Shown here: in pieces, positions 15,027-22,535 of the stretch | Layout of the letters: each line of letters begins with the position of its first letter | How positions within the stretch are numbered: position 1 is the first letter of the stretch | Assembly: GCA_021849995.1 (NCBI GenBank) | Contig: JAJZSC010000003.1 | Location: forward strand, 1 to 22,535 | Direction: 5' to 3' | Source of the DNA: Bacillota bacterium | Lineage (GTDB): Bacteria > Bacillota > Desulfitobacteriia > Desulfitobacteriales > Desulfitobacteriaceae | DNA: 22,535 bases | The notes under the pieces: generated by a model | Seen by the model: the letters and a program-made list of their open reading frames with translations, nothing else | Told to the model about the DNA's origin: nothing | Database searches by the model: none | Made by a program: the position numbers and the translations under genes

Positions 15027-15740
15027 TCACTCCTCTTCGCTTCCTTGTGGGGCATATAGGTAAGGCACCGGGTCCGTATGGCTCCAGGACAATCTGGAGG
15101 TTCTGATTTCAAAATGGAGATGGTGTCCAGTACTGGTACCCGGATTTGGGTCAAGCTTCGGATCTCCTCCTTCTAGACCGATGATGTCACCGGTGAAGAT
15201 CTCTTGATCGGGAAGTGCGAAGATTTTAGATAGATGGGCATAAAAAGAGTAGAAGGTTTCATCCGGATAATCGTGTTTGATCAAGATGTAATTTCCGTAA
15301 TTTTTGTCGATCCCTACTTTGACAACTTGACCATTGGCAATACTCTTGATTTCGCTATGCCATTCTGGAGCAATATCAATACCAGTATGGAAGCTTAATC
15401 TGCCTGTTACAGGATGGATTCGTTGACCGTAGGGTGAGGTGATTACACCTACTGCTGGCATAGGATACTTTCCGTTTAGGATAATGGCTCCCGTTTGGAG
15501 ACGAACTTTATCGCCATGCTCCGCACGGAAGGCTTGGAGGGCTGCCATTTCGTCCGGGTTCGTGAAAAAGCCCGCTATGAAAGATAGCGGGCTTGCAAGG
15601 ATATAGACGAAGATCATGAGGATTAGAAGAACTAGGACCATCGGTATTGAAAAGAGAATTAAAAGATTCCTTCTTCCATCTTCGTCAGTGGCTAAGGTTG
15701 CTAGGTGAATAAGGACTTTACTGGTTACGGGATCGGCCAT
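15027..15740 (-). CDS. Membrane-anchored M23-family peptidoglycan endopeptidase of the T4SS
   Basis: 237 residues. TM helix at about 25-59, then an extracellular M23 (LytM/lysostaphin-type) domain from about 95. The zinc ligands are visible: HTGID (His118, Asp122) and HLHFE (His207 and His209), plus the YAHLS motif (His169). Conjugative systems use such enzymes to open the cell wall for the transfer channel. It follows the VirB4 gene by 14 bp and has a GGTGAG ribosome site. A terminator-like hairpin lies inside the coding sequence near the end of the TM segment. Confidence 0.9.
   Translation of the reverse strand: MADPVTSKVLIHLATLATDEDGRRNLLILFSIPMVLVLLILMIFVYILASPLSFIAGFFTNPDEMAALQAFRAEHGDKVRLQTGAIILNGKYPMPAVGVITSPYGQRIHPVTGRLSFHTGIDIAPEWHSEIKSIANGQVVKVGIDKNYGNYILIKHDYPDETFYSFYAHLSKIFALPDQEIFTGDIIGLEGGDPKLDPNPGTSTGHHLHFEIRTSRLSWSHTDPVPYLYAPQGSEEE
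15565..15594 (-). terminator. Terminator-like hairpin inside the M23 gene
   Basis: An 11-bp perfect stem (AAGCCCGCTAT / ATAGCGGGCTT) with a 5-nt loop. On the minus strand it is followed at once by TTTTT, the form of a Rho-independent terminator. It lies within codons for SPLSFIAGFFT of the M23 protein. If active it would lower expression of the M23 and small membrane genes relative to VirB4. Confidence 0.55.
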
Positions 15741-15754
15741 GCACTCTCACCACA

Positions 15755-17578
15755 CTATCTACCTCCAGCTTTACCCATGTATTTAAACTTATAATCAGGT
15801 ATTTCAAAGTTTGCTCTCAGGCGTTTTGATCCAACCATAAGAAGAGCCTGACCACGTTGTTTGCTGGCCAACAGCTCTTCCTCTGCATCTGTAAGGTTGT
15901 AGAGTTCTTTGGTTTCCTTTAAGTTGCTTCCATCCGTACCCATGAGAATTTTGAAGCAGGCCATTTCGAGTAAAGGTTGTCCATACATCTTAATTTTAGG
16001 ATCAAGAAAATCTACTACGCTGTGAGATATAACTCCAAGGGCCCCCTCATATTTCCGAACACCTTTTGCAATATTTCTTAGAAACATAAGACTTTCTGGA
16101 ATATTGGGATCAATCATATAATAAGCTTCGTCGCAGATAAGCAGGACTCTCTCCGTTGGATCTTTAACAATTTCATCCCATGCCCATTGCAATAGATTAA
16201 AATATTGAGCAGACTTAACACTGTTTGAAGTGGTTTGCAAATTCTTGGTATCTAGGCAAACACATTGGGAATCTGTTTGGATCGATGTGTGCCCATTCCA
16301 TATAAAACTATCTGAACCTACGGCAATATCCCTGAGCAATAGGGTTAAATCATCATATTCTTTCTGATAAGGATTATCTCGCTCCTTAGCTTTTTCATTA
16401 ATTTGACGGTGAAGATCCTCCATTATCGGAAAGTCGTTATTTTCAAGCATTTTAATTTCTGTTTCCCAAAAAATATTGAACTTGTTATAAAGCTCAATAA
16501 TTTCAGTTTTTAAAATTGCTTTTTGTCTATCCGTTAAGGATGGAATATAGTGACCAAAAAAGATTTCTAAACTCTTAATATAAAGAGCCATATCTCCCAT
16601 GCCATGACCATCATCCCCATAGAGCTTATCATCTTCACTATTATCATCTTTGGCTGCCGTTCTTATTTGTAGAGGATTTACTTTCCCATTTGATCCTCCG
16701 CCAGCATTAATCCAATCGCCATTCAAATTCATCGTAAATTCTCTATACTCACGATGGGGATCAATAAAGATAAGCTTGGTACCTCTCATATACTCAGCTA
16801 AGGCAATATGTTTAATATTAGTAGACTTACCTACTCCGATTGTTCCCGTAATCACAAAATTTGAGTTTGTCCGATCCCCTCCCCTTATCCACGGGTCCAG
16901 AATAATCAAACCTCCGGCCGAGTCTTTAGCGAAGTAATATCCTTTCCCGTCGTTATAACCTGAAGAAGCGAATGGAAAACCACCAATAAAGCTCGATAAA
17001 GGTACTGGGCGTTGCGTAATTCTCTCAACTTTTTCATCAGTACCGTAAAAGGGGGAGAGCATTTTAAAGCCCTCCTTTTGTAGGTTGGCCAGTACTCGGG
17101 CTTTACATTTTAGACCAACTATTGTGCTCTCCACTTTTCTACATACCTTCGTGAAAGACTGTTCATCTCCCGCAATGGGCATGACTACAACACTCATCAA
17201 CCCTACCGATTCACCATCTTGGTCTATCTGTTCAAGGATCTTTTCTGCGTTATCAGCTGTCCGTATCGCTCTTTGGCGTGTCAAGGGATCCTTCGTTGTT
17301 TCTGCTGTTCCACGATTGAGACGAATTGTAGAAGATAGAGTATCAATAAACGTTCCGGCGTCAGTTGGAGTGAATGTGATGGAAGCTATGGTACTTGGTA
17401 TGTTGGTAATTTTAGATAACCATCCATAATCCGGGTCTTGATGATATTTTATAATGCCATAGGCCTTACCTTTGTTTTCGCCAATTGTAAGCGTGTTACG
17501 GGTAAAGTTTAGTCCTATTGGGGCAATTACATTTAGTAAAGCATTATTCACGGGGATGGCTTCTGTTCGTTTAGCCAT
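15755..17578 (-). CDS. VirB4/TrbE-like T4SS ATPase
   Basis: 607 residues, the size of the Gram-positive VirB4 family. An N-terminal domain (1-180) precedes the FtsK/HerA-like ATPase: Walker A GTIGVGKST (245-253), the following LIFIDPHREYREF strand, and Walker B VLLICDEAYYMID in the C-terminal part, with an SKQRGQALLM sensor segment near the end. VirB4 powers assembly of the secretion channel at the inner membrane. The start ATG at 17578 has GGAGG 7 bp upstream. A hairpin lies between it and the preceding gene. Confidence 0.93.
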   Translation of the reverse strand: MAKRTEAIPVNNALLNVIAPIGLNFTRNTLTIGENKGKAYGIIKYHQDPDYGWLSKITNIPSTIASITFTPTDAGTFIDTLSSTIRLNRGTAETTKDPLTRQRAIRTADNAEKILEQIDQDGESVGLMSVVVMPIAGDEQSFTKVCRKVESTIVGLKCKARVLANLQKEGFKMLSPFYGTDEKVERITQRPVPLSSFIGGFPFASSGYNDGKGYYFAKDSAGGLIILDPWIRGGDRTNSNFVITGTIGVGKSTNIKHIALAEYMRGTKLIFIDPHREYREFTMNLNGDWINAGGGSNGKVNPLQIRTAAKDDNSEDDKLYGDDGHGMGDMALYIKSLEIFFGHYIPSLTDRQKAILKTEIIELYNKFNIFWETEIKMLENNDFPIMEDLHRQINEKAKERDNPYQKEYDDLTLLLRDIAVGSDSFIWNGHTSIQTDSQCVCLDTKNLQTTSNSVKSAQYFNLLQWAWDEIVKDPTERVLLICDEAYYMIDPNIPESLMFLRNIAKGVRKYEGALGVISHSVVDFLDPKIKMYGQPLLEMACFKILMGTDGSNLKETKELYNLTDAEEELLASKQRGQALLMVGSKRLRANFEIPDYKFKYMGKAGGR

Positions 17579-17604
17579 TTGGATCCTCCTTTCAGCACGA
17601 ATGA

Positions 17605-17632
17605 AACGGCAAGAAGACTTTTTCCTGCCGTT
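17605..17632 (-). promoter_or_regulatory. Hairpin in the leader between the VirB4-N-like gene and virB4
   Basis: A stem of AACGGCA / TGCCGTT (7 bp) continues inward as GAAGA pairing with TTTTC through a wobble. No T run follows, so it is probably an RNA stability or processing element rather than a terminator. It ends about 15 nt before the virB4 ribosome site. Confidence 0.4.
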
Positions 17633-17647
17633 CCATGATGATTAATT

Positions 17648-18328
17648 TTAATGGGTAAGTACCGGAAAAGATGGACTAATATCCATGTCTTCTAAATGGA
17701 CGTAAGCCGGATTGTTAACAAGATTACACAAGCGAGTAATATCTTTTTCTTTAATGATTTCGCATGGCACTTTCGAGCTTTCGAAGGCCGCTTTGAGATC
17801 CTGGACACGACGGAAAATATCTCGCTCGCAGTCTTCTTCGTAACGTTGCCAGATAGGAAGATAAAACTGGCGTTCAATGACATCTCCGGAAAGAGCATAG
17901 TTGCTGATAGCCGCTATTTCTTTGCGCAGCAGTTCTTTCTGCTTGGGGTTGTTTGTTGACGCTAGCAGTGCAGCGTACTCGTTGGTGAGTGGGCTAATAT
18001 CGACCGGACGTGAGACAGCAAGGAGCTTGAGAGTTTGCTGATCTCCGGAGAGTTCGGCGGTAAGCCTCCGAGTAAGGGATTCTTTTTCTCGTTTGCTAAG
18101 GAGATCGATACTGATAGAATCCGGTTTTAGATATTGAAAAATATAATTATCTCTCGTGTAAAGGTATTTACCCCGGATGTCTTTCACGTTAGTGAATTCT
18201 TGTGCGGTTATTTGGTCTCTGTTTTCTTCTTCGCGTTGCTTCTTTTGATTTCGGATCATGAAGAAATAGACCGCAACCCCGATAAGTAAAGTCAACAGAA
18301 AAATCGATATTGCAATAATGGGGCTCAT
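17648..18328 (-). CDS. Membrane-anchored protein resembling a VirB4 N-terminal domain
   Basis: 226 residues. One N-terminal TM helix (4-25, IIAISIFLLTLLIGVAVYFF) is followed by a Lys/Glu-rich stretch and a soluble domain. The segment VKDIRGKYLYTRDNYIFQYL ... ISIDLLSKREKESL ... LLAVSRPVDISPLTNEYAAL matches, by eye, the N-terminal non-ATPase domain of VirB4/TrbE proteins. There is no Walker motif. GGAGGTGG lies 10 bp before the ATG at 18328. It directly precedes the VirB4 ATPase, so it may act as its membrane anchor or channel adaptor. This is inference. Confidence 0.68.
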   Translation of the reverse strand: MSPIIAISIFLLTLLIGVAVYFFMIRNQKKQREEENRDQITAQEFTNVKDIRGKYLYTRDNYIFQYLKPDSISIDLLSKREKESLTRRLTAELSGDQQTLKLLAVSRPVDISPLTNEYAALLASTNNPKQKELLRKEIAAISNYALSGDVIERQFYLPIWQRYEEDCERDIFRRVQDLKAAFESSKVPCEIIKEKDITRLCNLVNNPAYVHLEDMDISPSFPVLTH

Positions 18329-18383
18329 GATAGTTATTCCACCTCCAATTCCTTATTTTCAATATCAGATTAAACTTCGATCA

Positions 18384-18710
18384 TCATTTAAATTTCCACT
18401 CATCTAACGATAAATAGGGGTAATGCTTTTGAGACCGAGCAAAGTGAATCATATTTTTAACTTGATCCACAGCGGAAAGATTGGTCTGATCCTTGATGCA
18501 CATCATGACGCTGCCAGCGATAATTACAAGCATCGCCACGATACACACTGAGATATTTCGTGTGATCAGAAACGCAATGATGTCTACAACTCCGCCCATT
18601 AAACACAATAGAGCCGATTGTCTCAGCTCAACTTTGCCAAAGCCATCGAAATACTCTGGCCGGGTTTTGATGCCAACCGGGATATATAGCGTCTTTCTCG
18701 GGTCCTCCAT
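18384..18710 (-). CDS. VirB3/PrgI-like inner-membrane T4SS protein
   Basis: 108 residues. The N-terminus carries YIPVGIKTRPEYFDGFG, typical of PrgI/VirB3-type proteins, followed by two adjoining hydrophobic helices (about 31-50 and 52-71) and a C-terminal tail. VirB3-like proteins sit with VirB4 in the inner-membrane complex, and here the gene lies just upstream of the VirB4-type genes as expected. GGGAGGT lies 11 bp before the ATG at 18710. Confidence 0.78.
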   Translation of the reverse strand: MEDPRKTLYIPVGIKTRPEYFDGFGKVELRQSALLCLMGGVVDIIAFLITRNISVCIVAMLVIIAGSVMMCIKDQTNLSAVDQVKNMIHFARSQKHYPYLSLDEWKFK

Positions 18711-18727
18711 AAGCTACTTTTACCTCC

Positions 18728-18934
18728 CTAAGTATAGTAATAGAATACAATATCTTTTAATTGCCAAATCGACTCAGCGAATATATAAAAAACTCCTGCA
18801 TGAATTGCTCTTTTTTGGTACATAGGACGTTCTTCCTCATCACCCATCATTCTAAATAAACAGAAAGCGATTCGCATGAAGACCCCTGCACGGACTAACA
18901 AAACAATTGCATTCGAAAGCTCATCAAGTTCCAC
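18728..18934 (-). CDS. Small membrane protein of the T4SS operon
   Basis: 68 residues from a GTG start at 18934, with GGGGGGAG a few bases upstream. One or two moderately hydrophobic helices (AIVLLVRAGVFMRIAFCLF, and AGVFYIFAESIWQL) are separated by a charged loop (MMGDEEERP). Not recognised as a named family. The position between the VirB6- and VirB3-like genes marks it as a likely T4SS accessory protein. Confidence 0.6.
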   Translation of the reverse strand: MELDELSNAIVLLVRAGVFMRIAFCLFRMMGDEEERPMYQKRAIHAGVFYIFAESIWQLKDIVFYYYT

Positions 18935-18949
18935 ACCACTCCCCCCATC

Positions 18950-19780
18950 CTATCTCATTGCTCCTCTAAACATCTGAACTAAACGAGTAGCCTGATAAGC
19001 TTTACCCATCATACCGCCTTGACCACCTGAAATGATTATGAATTCTTGTAGGAATTTTGGTGTACGAATGGCCATCAATATTGTGGCAGTTGCCCAAATA
19101 AGATGTCCATTCATAACAAGCGCGATACCCAATTTCAGTAAGGCAATTTGCAGCATCACTGTAATCATAGCTTGAAAGAATTTTTGCATATACGTTTTGA
19201 AAACCCCTTGATCGGAGTCTACCAAACCTACACAAGCCAGAGGAATACCCAACCTCAGAACTAATATTTCAAGCCCCGTCTGTAGAAATTTTATATATAG
19301 AAAAAGGAGACATCCGAAAAAAATTAACCCGATAATCCCCGGAACAATTCCTCCGGAAATTATCCCCACAATTATAACGCTAAAATCCGCAGTCACTCCT
19401 CGGCTTATGATGTTTAAAAGCTTATCGGTTAAGTCTTGAACAATAGTTGCCATCCATCCATAGAGCGTAGGAAAAGAAATGGCAACCACTAGTGCTTTTA
19501 CGAAGTAAGTAAGGTAGAGAATTGGATCTGTGTCCGCATCTCCATCAATCCAGAGTATATAGGTGTCAAATCCTTTCTTAATAAACTTGAGAATAATTAG
19601 CGACACTCCAAAAGTAAACAGGATATCGAAAAGCTCAGATATAACAGCTCTTCCTAACATCTGATCTAGAAACTCGTCAGCGTAAAACGCCATAGGGACC
19701 AAATTGAGAAGTATACTGTCCATATACTCTAATAATCCGGATAATAGATCTTCGATTAACACCATTAAAAGAGCTACCAA
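18950..19780 (-). CDS. VirB6/TrbL-like polytopic channel protein
   Basis: About 276 residues from a TTG start at 19780, chosen because GGAGG lies 7 bp upstream. An in-frame GTG at 19870 would add 30 residues, but it has no ribosome site and its extension is mostly a perfect hairpin. Five or more hydrophobic helices (for example ILFTFGVSLIILKFI, ALVVAISFPTLYGW, IVGIISGGIVPGIIGLIFFG, IALLKLGIALVM) and a Gly-rich tail (SGGQGGMMGKAYQ) fit VirB6/TrbL proteins, which form the inner-membrane pore of conjugation machines. Located between the pilin-like gene and the VirB3-like gene, as in other Gram-positive conjugative elements. Confidence 0.8.
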   Translation of the reverse strand: MVALLMVLIEDLLSGLLEYMDSILLNLVPMAFYADEFLDQMLGRAVISELFDILFTFGVSLIILKFIKKGFDTYILWIDGDADTDPILYLTYFVKALVVAISFPTLYGWMATIVQDLTDKLLNIISRGVTADFSVIIVGIISGGIVPGIIGLIFFGCLLFLYIKFLQTGLEILVLRLGIPLACVGLVDSDQGVFKTYMQKFFQAMITVMLQIALLKLGIALVMNGHLIWATATILMAIRTPKFLQEFIIISGGQGGMMGKAYQATRLVQMFRGAMR

Positions 19781-19806
19781 TCCCAAACCTCCCTTCCATT
19801 TAAAGG

Positions 19807-19833
19807 CTTGCAGGGAATTTAAATCCCTGCAAG
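19807..19833 (-). terminator. Perfect hairpin between the pilin-like gene and virB6
   Basis: A 10-bp perfect stem (CTTGCAGGGA / TCCCTGCAAG) with a 7-nt AT loop lies just before the virB6 ribosome site. On the minus strand it is followed by CCTTTAAAT, a weak T tract. It is probably a partial terminator or RNA-processing site that leaves more pilin mRNA than channel mRNA. Confidence 0.5.
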
Positions 19834-19902
19834 TCACGAAGCCTACGTTATACTTTATAGCCAAATACACCCATCATTTTTTCAGTATCTTTTTCCCTTA
19901 CT

Positions 19903-20238
19903 TTAAGCGTAGTAATACATAACAACACTGATTATGACCCCTGTTAGTTCAACACCAAGAACGGATATTAGCGCGACGACAATCCGTTTATTCCAGCCCT
20001 TTTGATCCATTTCATCGGCCGCCCCGCGCCTAAACCAAAAATAGGCAATAATCGGCACACCAGCTACTGGGGCTGCAATTATTAAAGCCTTCCCCACATC
20101 TTCTAAAAGTTTCATTGAGCCAGTGAAAATCTTACTGCTTTGAATATCTTCTGCAAAAGCCGCACTCGGGAACATAAAGAATACGGCAGCCATTAAGATG
20201 ACAGCCAAAAGAATGGATTTTTTGTAGTTTTTAAGCAT
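19903..20238 (-). CDS. VirB2/Maff2-like pilin candidate with signal peptide
   Basis: 111 residues from the ATG at 20238. The N-terminus is a classic signal peptide (MLKNYKKSILLAVILMAAVF then FMFPSAAFA, with cleavage expected after AFA). The mature part has two hydrophobic segments (about ALIIAAPVAGVPIIAYFWF and VVALISVLGVELTGVIISVV) joined by a charged loop (RRGAADEMDQKGWNKR), the shape of VirB2/TrbC-type pilins. AAAGGAGGTG lies 13 bp upstream. An earlier ATG at 20262 overlaps the VirD4 stop but has no ribosome site. It lies between virD4 and virB6 as in related elements. Confidence 0.7.
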   Translation of the reverse strand: MLKNYKKSILLAVILMAAVFFMFPSAAFAEDIQSSKIFTGSMKLLEDVGKALIIAAPVAGVPIIAYFWFRRGAADEMDQKGWNKRIVVALISVLGVELTGVIISVVMYYYA

Positions 20239-20261
20239 ACCCTCTTCGTCACCTCCTTTCA

Positions 20262-22244
20262 TTAATCATTGGCAGCCAAATTTTTAGACATAAACGGGTT
20301 TTGTTTACCGGAATAACCACATAACAATTGGTACTTCTTCCAAATGCCCCACAACTCCCTATCATTCACTTCTGTAATACGCTGAGGCCTTCGTTTCTCC
20401 CGCAGCTCTCGGACTCTTGTATTGTGGTCTTTATCACCTAATCCGAACATTTCATTAAATGAAGTTTTAGACAGATCCGGAGCATACATTACCGACGGGA
20501 AGCTACGAGAAGTAACAAGCGAATAGGGCCTAGCAATACGCCCTACCTCATCAGGTGTAAGTAAGGTTCGACTCATTAAGTTAACACTCTCTGAACTTGA
20601 AGGAGAGGAGTGTTTCCCCTGCGAAGAGCTAAGAGAATAAGAAGACACTGTGTAGTTTCCTATCTTCTTAGAAAACTCATCACGTGTCTCCTGATCATCC
20701 GCTTGCAAGTAAATCCAAGTCTCACAGTTACCTCGTATTGTCCTAGCTACCTCCCTCCCATACTTTTCTTCTAACTGAGCAAACGATTGCAAAAACAATG
20801 CAAATCGAATTCCTCTACCTCCCCCTACGGTCAATTTGTTATCGAAGCCGGGAATCTTGACAAAGTTCCCGAACTCCTCTAGGAAGAAATCTACTCTGCG
20901 CTCTAAGCGACCACCCCTTCCATCAGCAACCTTCACCAGTTGCTCATAGATCTGAGTCACCAAGAGACTAGCTAATGAGTAATACGTTGTCTTCTCGTCA
21001 GGTAAAATGATAAACACTGCAGATTTCTTACGCCCAATCTCCGTAACATCAAGATCGTGCCCAGAAGTCATGGCATGAATGGAAGGATTATTAGCAAATA
21101 GTCGAAGAGTGCTCAACGCCGCCGTATAAAAACTTCCCCGAGTTCTCGAAGGAGCAATTTCAGAGATAGCAATTAGTCCCTTCGCTGGGTGATTATCAGG
21201 CAACCTCTTCACATACTCAACGATTGGCATCGTATTATTGATGGTCTTACACATTTCCGCAATGAAAAAATACACATTTGTCATGTTGCGGAACTTGCGG
21301 TTATCTCCTTCCTTATTATCATAAATTACTGACATGATCGCAGCCGCAATCGCGGAAGCCTCCCCATCATTCCAAATGCGCTCACCCTTCGGTTCTCCCA
21401 CTAAGCTCGAAGTTAAATCCCAAGTAGCATCAATCGCCGTTGCCATGTCATCCCGATCCACAGCTTCGATTATGGTCTGTAGAAAATTATAGCGATGACT
21501 CTTCTCCGGATTTTTAAAATCAATGGCAAAGATCTCATAACCTAACCTTTGCAAAAAAGGTGCTGTATAGTGAAAAAGTTCTCCTTTAGGATCACTAAGG
21601 ACCATGCTTTCACCCGATAGGCCTGTTAGCCCTAACGACTGCAGGATAACCGATCTCGTTTTACCCGAGCGAGTAGCCCCTATGCAGAGTGAGTGAGTAT
21701 CTTCCCCCACATAAGTAATCACCTCATCATTTCCTTTTTGCTGAACACCGAGCCCTACCCCGCCAGGAAAGCGAGATCTCGCAGAAAAATCAAGCGGCTC
21801 AATCATACCTCCCTCTAAATCGTCCCTGCCTAGACTTTTCAATTCCCTAATAAGGTGGTCCGATGACTTCAGCGTTACACTTTCAAAATAGTGAGCCTTT
21901 TCCTTTTCTGTCATCCACCGCGCGGATCCATGCTGTTTCTGCCCCGCAGCCACAGGAGTCGAAATCTCAGGAGTAATTTTCATCATGCGACTTTGGTAGG
22001 GTTTGTTCCCGCTGAAGAACAGAAAGACCGCGAAGAGTATAACGAACCCTTCAAAGCATAAAAAAAGCATCAGGTGAGATTTCACTGATACCAAGCTTTG
22101 GATGCTGTATCCAAGTGTCGGAAAGCTGAACTCCAGTGATTTTGAGCTTAACACCAAATGAATTAGTGTGGAAAAATATATACACGCTACTGTGCCGATC
22201 ACGATAGCAAGTCCAGCCATGACTAACCTACGTTTTCTATTCAA
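20262..22244 (-). CDS. VirD4/TraG-type coupling ATPase
   Basis: 660 residues. Two N-terminal TM helices (about 8-30 and 56-78), then the TraG/VirD4 domain with GSARWMTEKE, Walker A GATRSGKTRS (189-198), LSDPKGELFHYTAPFLQRLG, and Walker B DFFLEEFGNF (about 448-457), followed by GGGRGIRFALFLQSFAQLEE. Coupling proteins bring the relaxase-DNA complex to the secretion channel. The start is TTG at 22244, preceded by GGGGTGAT. The preceding partial gene ends 17 bp upstream. Confidence 0.94.
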   Translation of the reverse strand: MNRKRRLVMAGLAIVIGTVACIYFSTLIHLVLSSKSLEFSFPTLGYSIQSLVSVKSHLMLFLCFEGFVILFAVFLFFSGNKPYQSRMMKITPEISTPVAAGQKQHGSARWMTEKEKAHYFESVTLKSSDHLIRELKSLGRDDLEGGMIEPLDFSARSRFPGGVGLGVQQKGNDEVITYVGEDTHSLCIGATRSGKTRSVILQSLGLTGLSGESMVLSDPKGELFHYTAPFLQRLGYEIFAIDFKNPEKSHRYNFLQTIIEAVDRDDMATAIDATWDLTSSLVGEPKGERIWNDGEASAIAAAIMSVIYDNKEGDNRKFRNMTNVYFFIAEMCKTINNTMPIVEYVKRLPDNHPAKGLIAISEIAPSRTRGSFYTAALSTLRLFANNPSIHAMTSGHDLDVTEIGRKKSAVFIILPDEKTTYYSLASLLVTQIYEQLVKVADGRGGRLERRVDFFLEEFGNFVKIPGFDNKLTVGGGRGIRFALFLQSFAQLEEKYGREVARTIRGNCETWIYLQADDQETRDEFSKKIGNYTVSSYSLSSSQGKHSSPSSSESVNLMSRTLLTPDEVGRIARPYSLVTSRSFPSVMYAPDLSKTSFNEMFGLGDKDHNTRVRELREKRRPQRITEVNDRELWGIWKKYQLLCGYSGKQNPFMSKNLAAND

Positions 22245-22261
22245 CCTTTTATCACCCCTTC

Positions 22262-22535
22262 TCAGATTTCTAATTCTTCGGATTCATGAATATTTGACTC
22301 AACAAATCTGTTTCTTTGGTCTATTTCAGGCAAAATGGATAAGTTTATTTTGTTCAAAACCCGACCGATAGCTGTTAGATCCTCAAAAGTAACTTGAGGA
22401 GGACTAATACTAGTGAGTTGTGTTAAGCCGGACCTAATCACCTTCAGTTCTGATTCACTTAGAATCTTATTTTGATCGATTAATCCAGCACCCAAGGCAA
22501 ATTCTTCGCAAGCCTTCGCATAGTCACTAAATCTT
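22262..22535 (-). CDS. Unknown protein, C-terminal part (runs off right edge)
   Basis: The frame is open to the window edge (91 codons visible), reading RFSDYAKACEEFALGAGLID ... LTQLTSISPPQVTFEDLTAI ... ending VESNIHESEELEI. A TTG at 22495 lies inside it but has no clear ribosome site, so the true start is probably outside. Soluble and acidic, family not recognised. It lies 17 bp upstream of virD4 on the same strand and is therefore likely part of the transfer operon, where small DNA-processing accessory genes often sit. Confidence 0.6.
   Translation of the reverse strand, partial: RFSDYAKACEEFALGAGLIDQNKILSESELKVIRSGLTQLTSISPPQVTFEDLTAIGRVLNKINLSILPEIDQRNRFVESNIHESEELEI

Noticed and set aside
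14855..15154. A 99-residue version of the small membrane protein starting at 15154
   Set aside because: The first 45 residues overlap the M23 gene in another frame and read as non-protein; the TTG at 15019 has the ribosome site.
16650..17429. Plus-strand frames of 95 and 114 codons
   Set aside because: Antisense shadows of the VirB4 ATPase gene.
1..22535. CRISPR arrays, tRNA and rRNA genes
   Set aside because: Read through on both strands; no regularly spaced repeat and no cloverleaf or rRNA-like segment was noticed.

Overview
The window looks like a chromosomal or large-plasmid segment from a low-GC Gram-positive bacterium. The closest resemblance, from memory of family members only, is to anaerobic Clostridia of the Desulfosporosinus/Desulfitobacterium kind. 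The grounds are strong GGAGG-type ribosome sites, TTG/GTG starts, an ACR3-ArsR arsenic pair, a SigZ-like sigma factor and a Gram-positive type IV secretion (T4SS) gene set. Nearly every gene lies on the minus strand. The genus cannot be fixed without a search.

Left part (1-3670): the 5' end of an ACR3 arsenite permease gene runs off the left edge. It follows its ArsR repressor, a SigZ-type ECF sigma factor, and a small thioredoxin-like gene broken by a frameshift. A decayed IS110-family transposase follows on the plus strand, with two in-frame stops plus a deletion/frameshift, and then a 39-codon orphan ORF.

Centre (3856-12607): an intact tyrosine recombinase has what looks like its own recombination site just upstream: four copies of TATCTCCT, two of them as an inverted pair. 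To its right is a defence-like island in two operons. The first holds a membrane-anchored SAVED protein overlapping (TAATG) a cGAS/DncV-like nucleotidyltransferase with an AGS-C-like sensor domain, i.e. a CBASS-type anti-phage signalling pair. It is followed by two unrecognised genes, one with a 2TM architecture, and headed by a 49-codon ORF that reads like the severed N-terminus of an OLD/SMC-like ATPase. The second holds an ABC-type AAA ATPase (DUF3696-like) overlapping a TOPRIM-like protein, a split OLD-nuclease arrangement reminiscent of PARIS. About 830 bp of decayed coding sequence (12608-13441) separates the island from the next module.

Right part (13442-22535): a replication/primase protein (AEP plus PriCT plus winged helix) and a conjugation operon read from the right edge leftwards: an unknown partial gene, VirD4 coupling ATPase, VirB2-like pilin candidate, VirB6-like channel protein, small membrane protein, VirB3/PrgI-like protein, a membrane-anchored VirB4-N-like protein, VirB4 ATPase, M23 cell-wall hydrolase, and a small membrane protein. 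A strong hairpin terminator closes the operon before rep. Several other perfect or near-perfect hairpins sit at gene junctions or inside genes and may tune expression. No relaxase is visible.

Taken together, this is probably part of an integrative and conjugative element or conjugative plasmid carrying phage-defence cargo between its transfer/replication module and its recombinase. The most interesting parts are the TM-SAVED/AGS-C CBASS operon with its two uncharacterised neighbours, the ATPase-TOPRIM pair, and the recombinase with its adjacent site.
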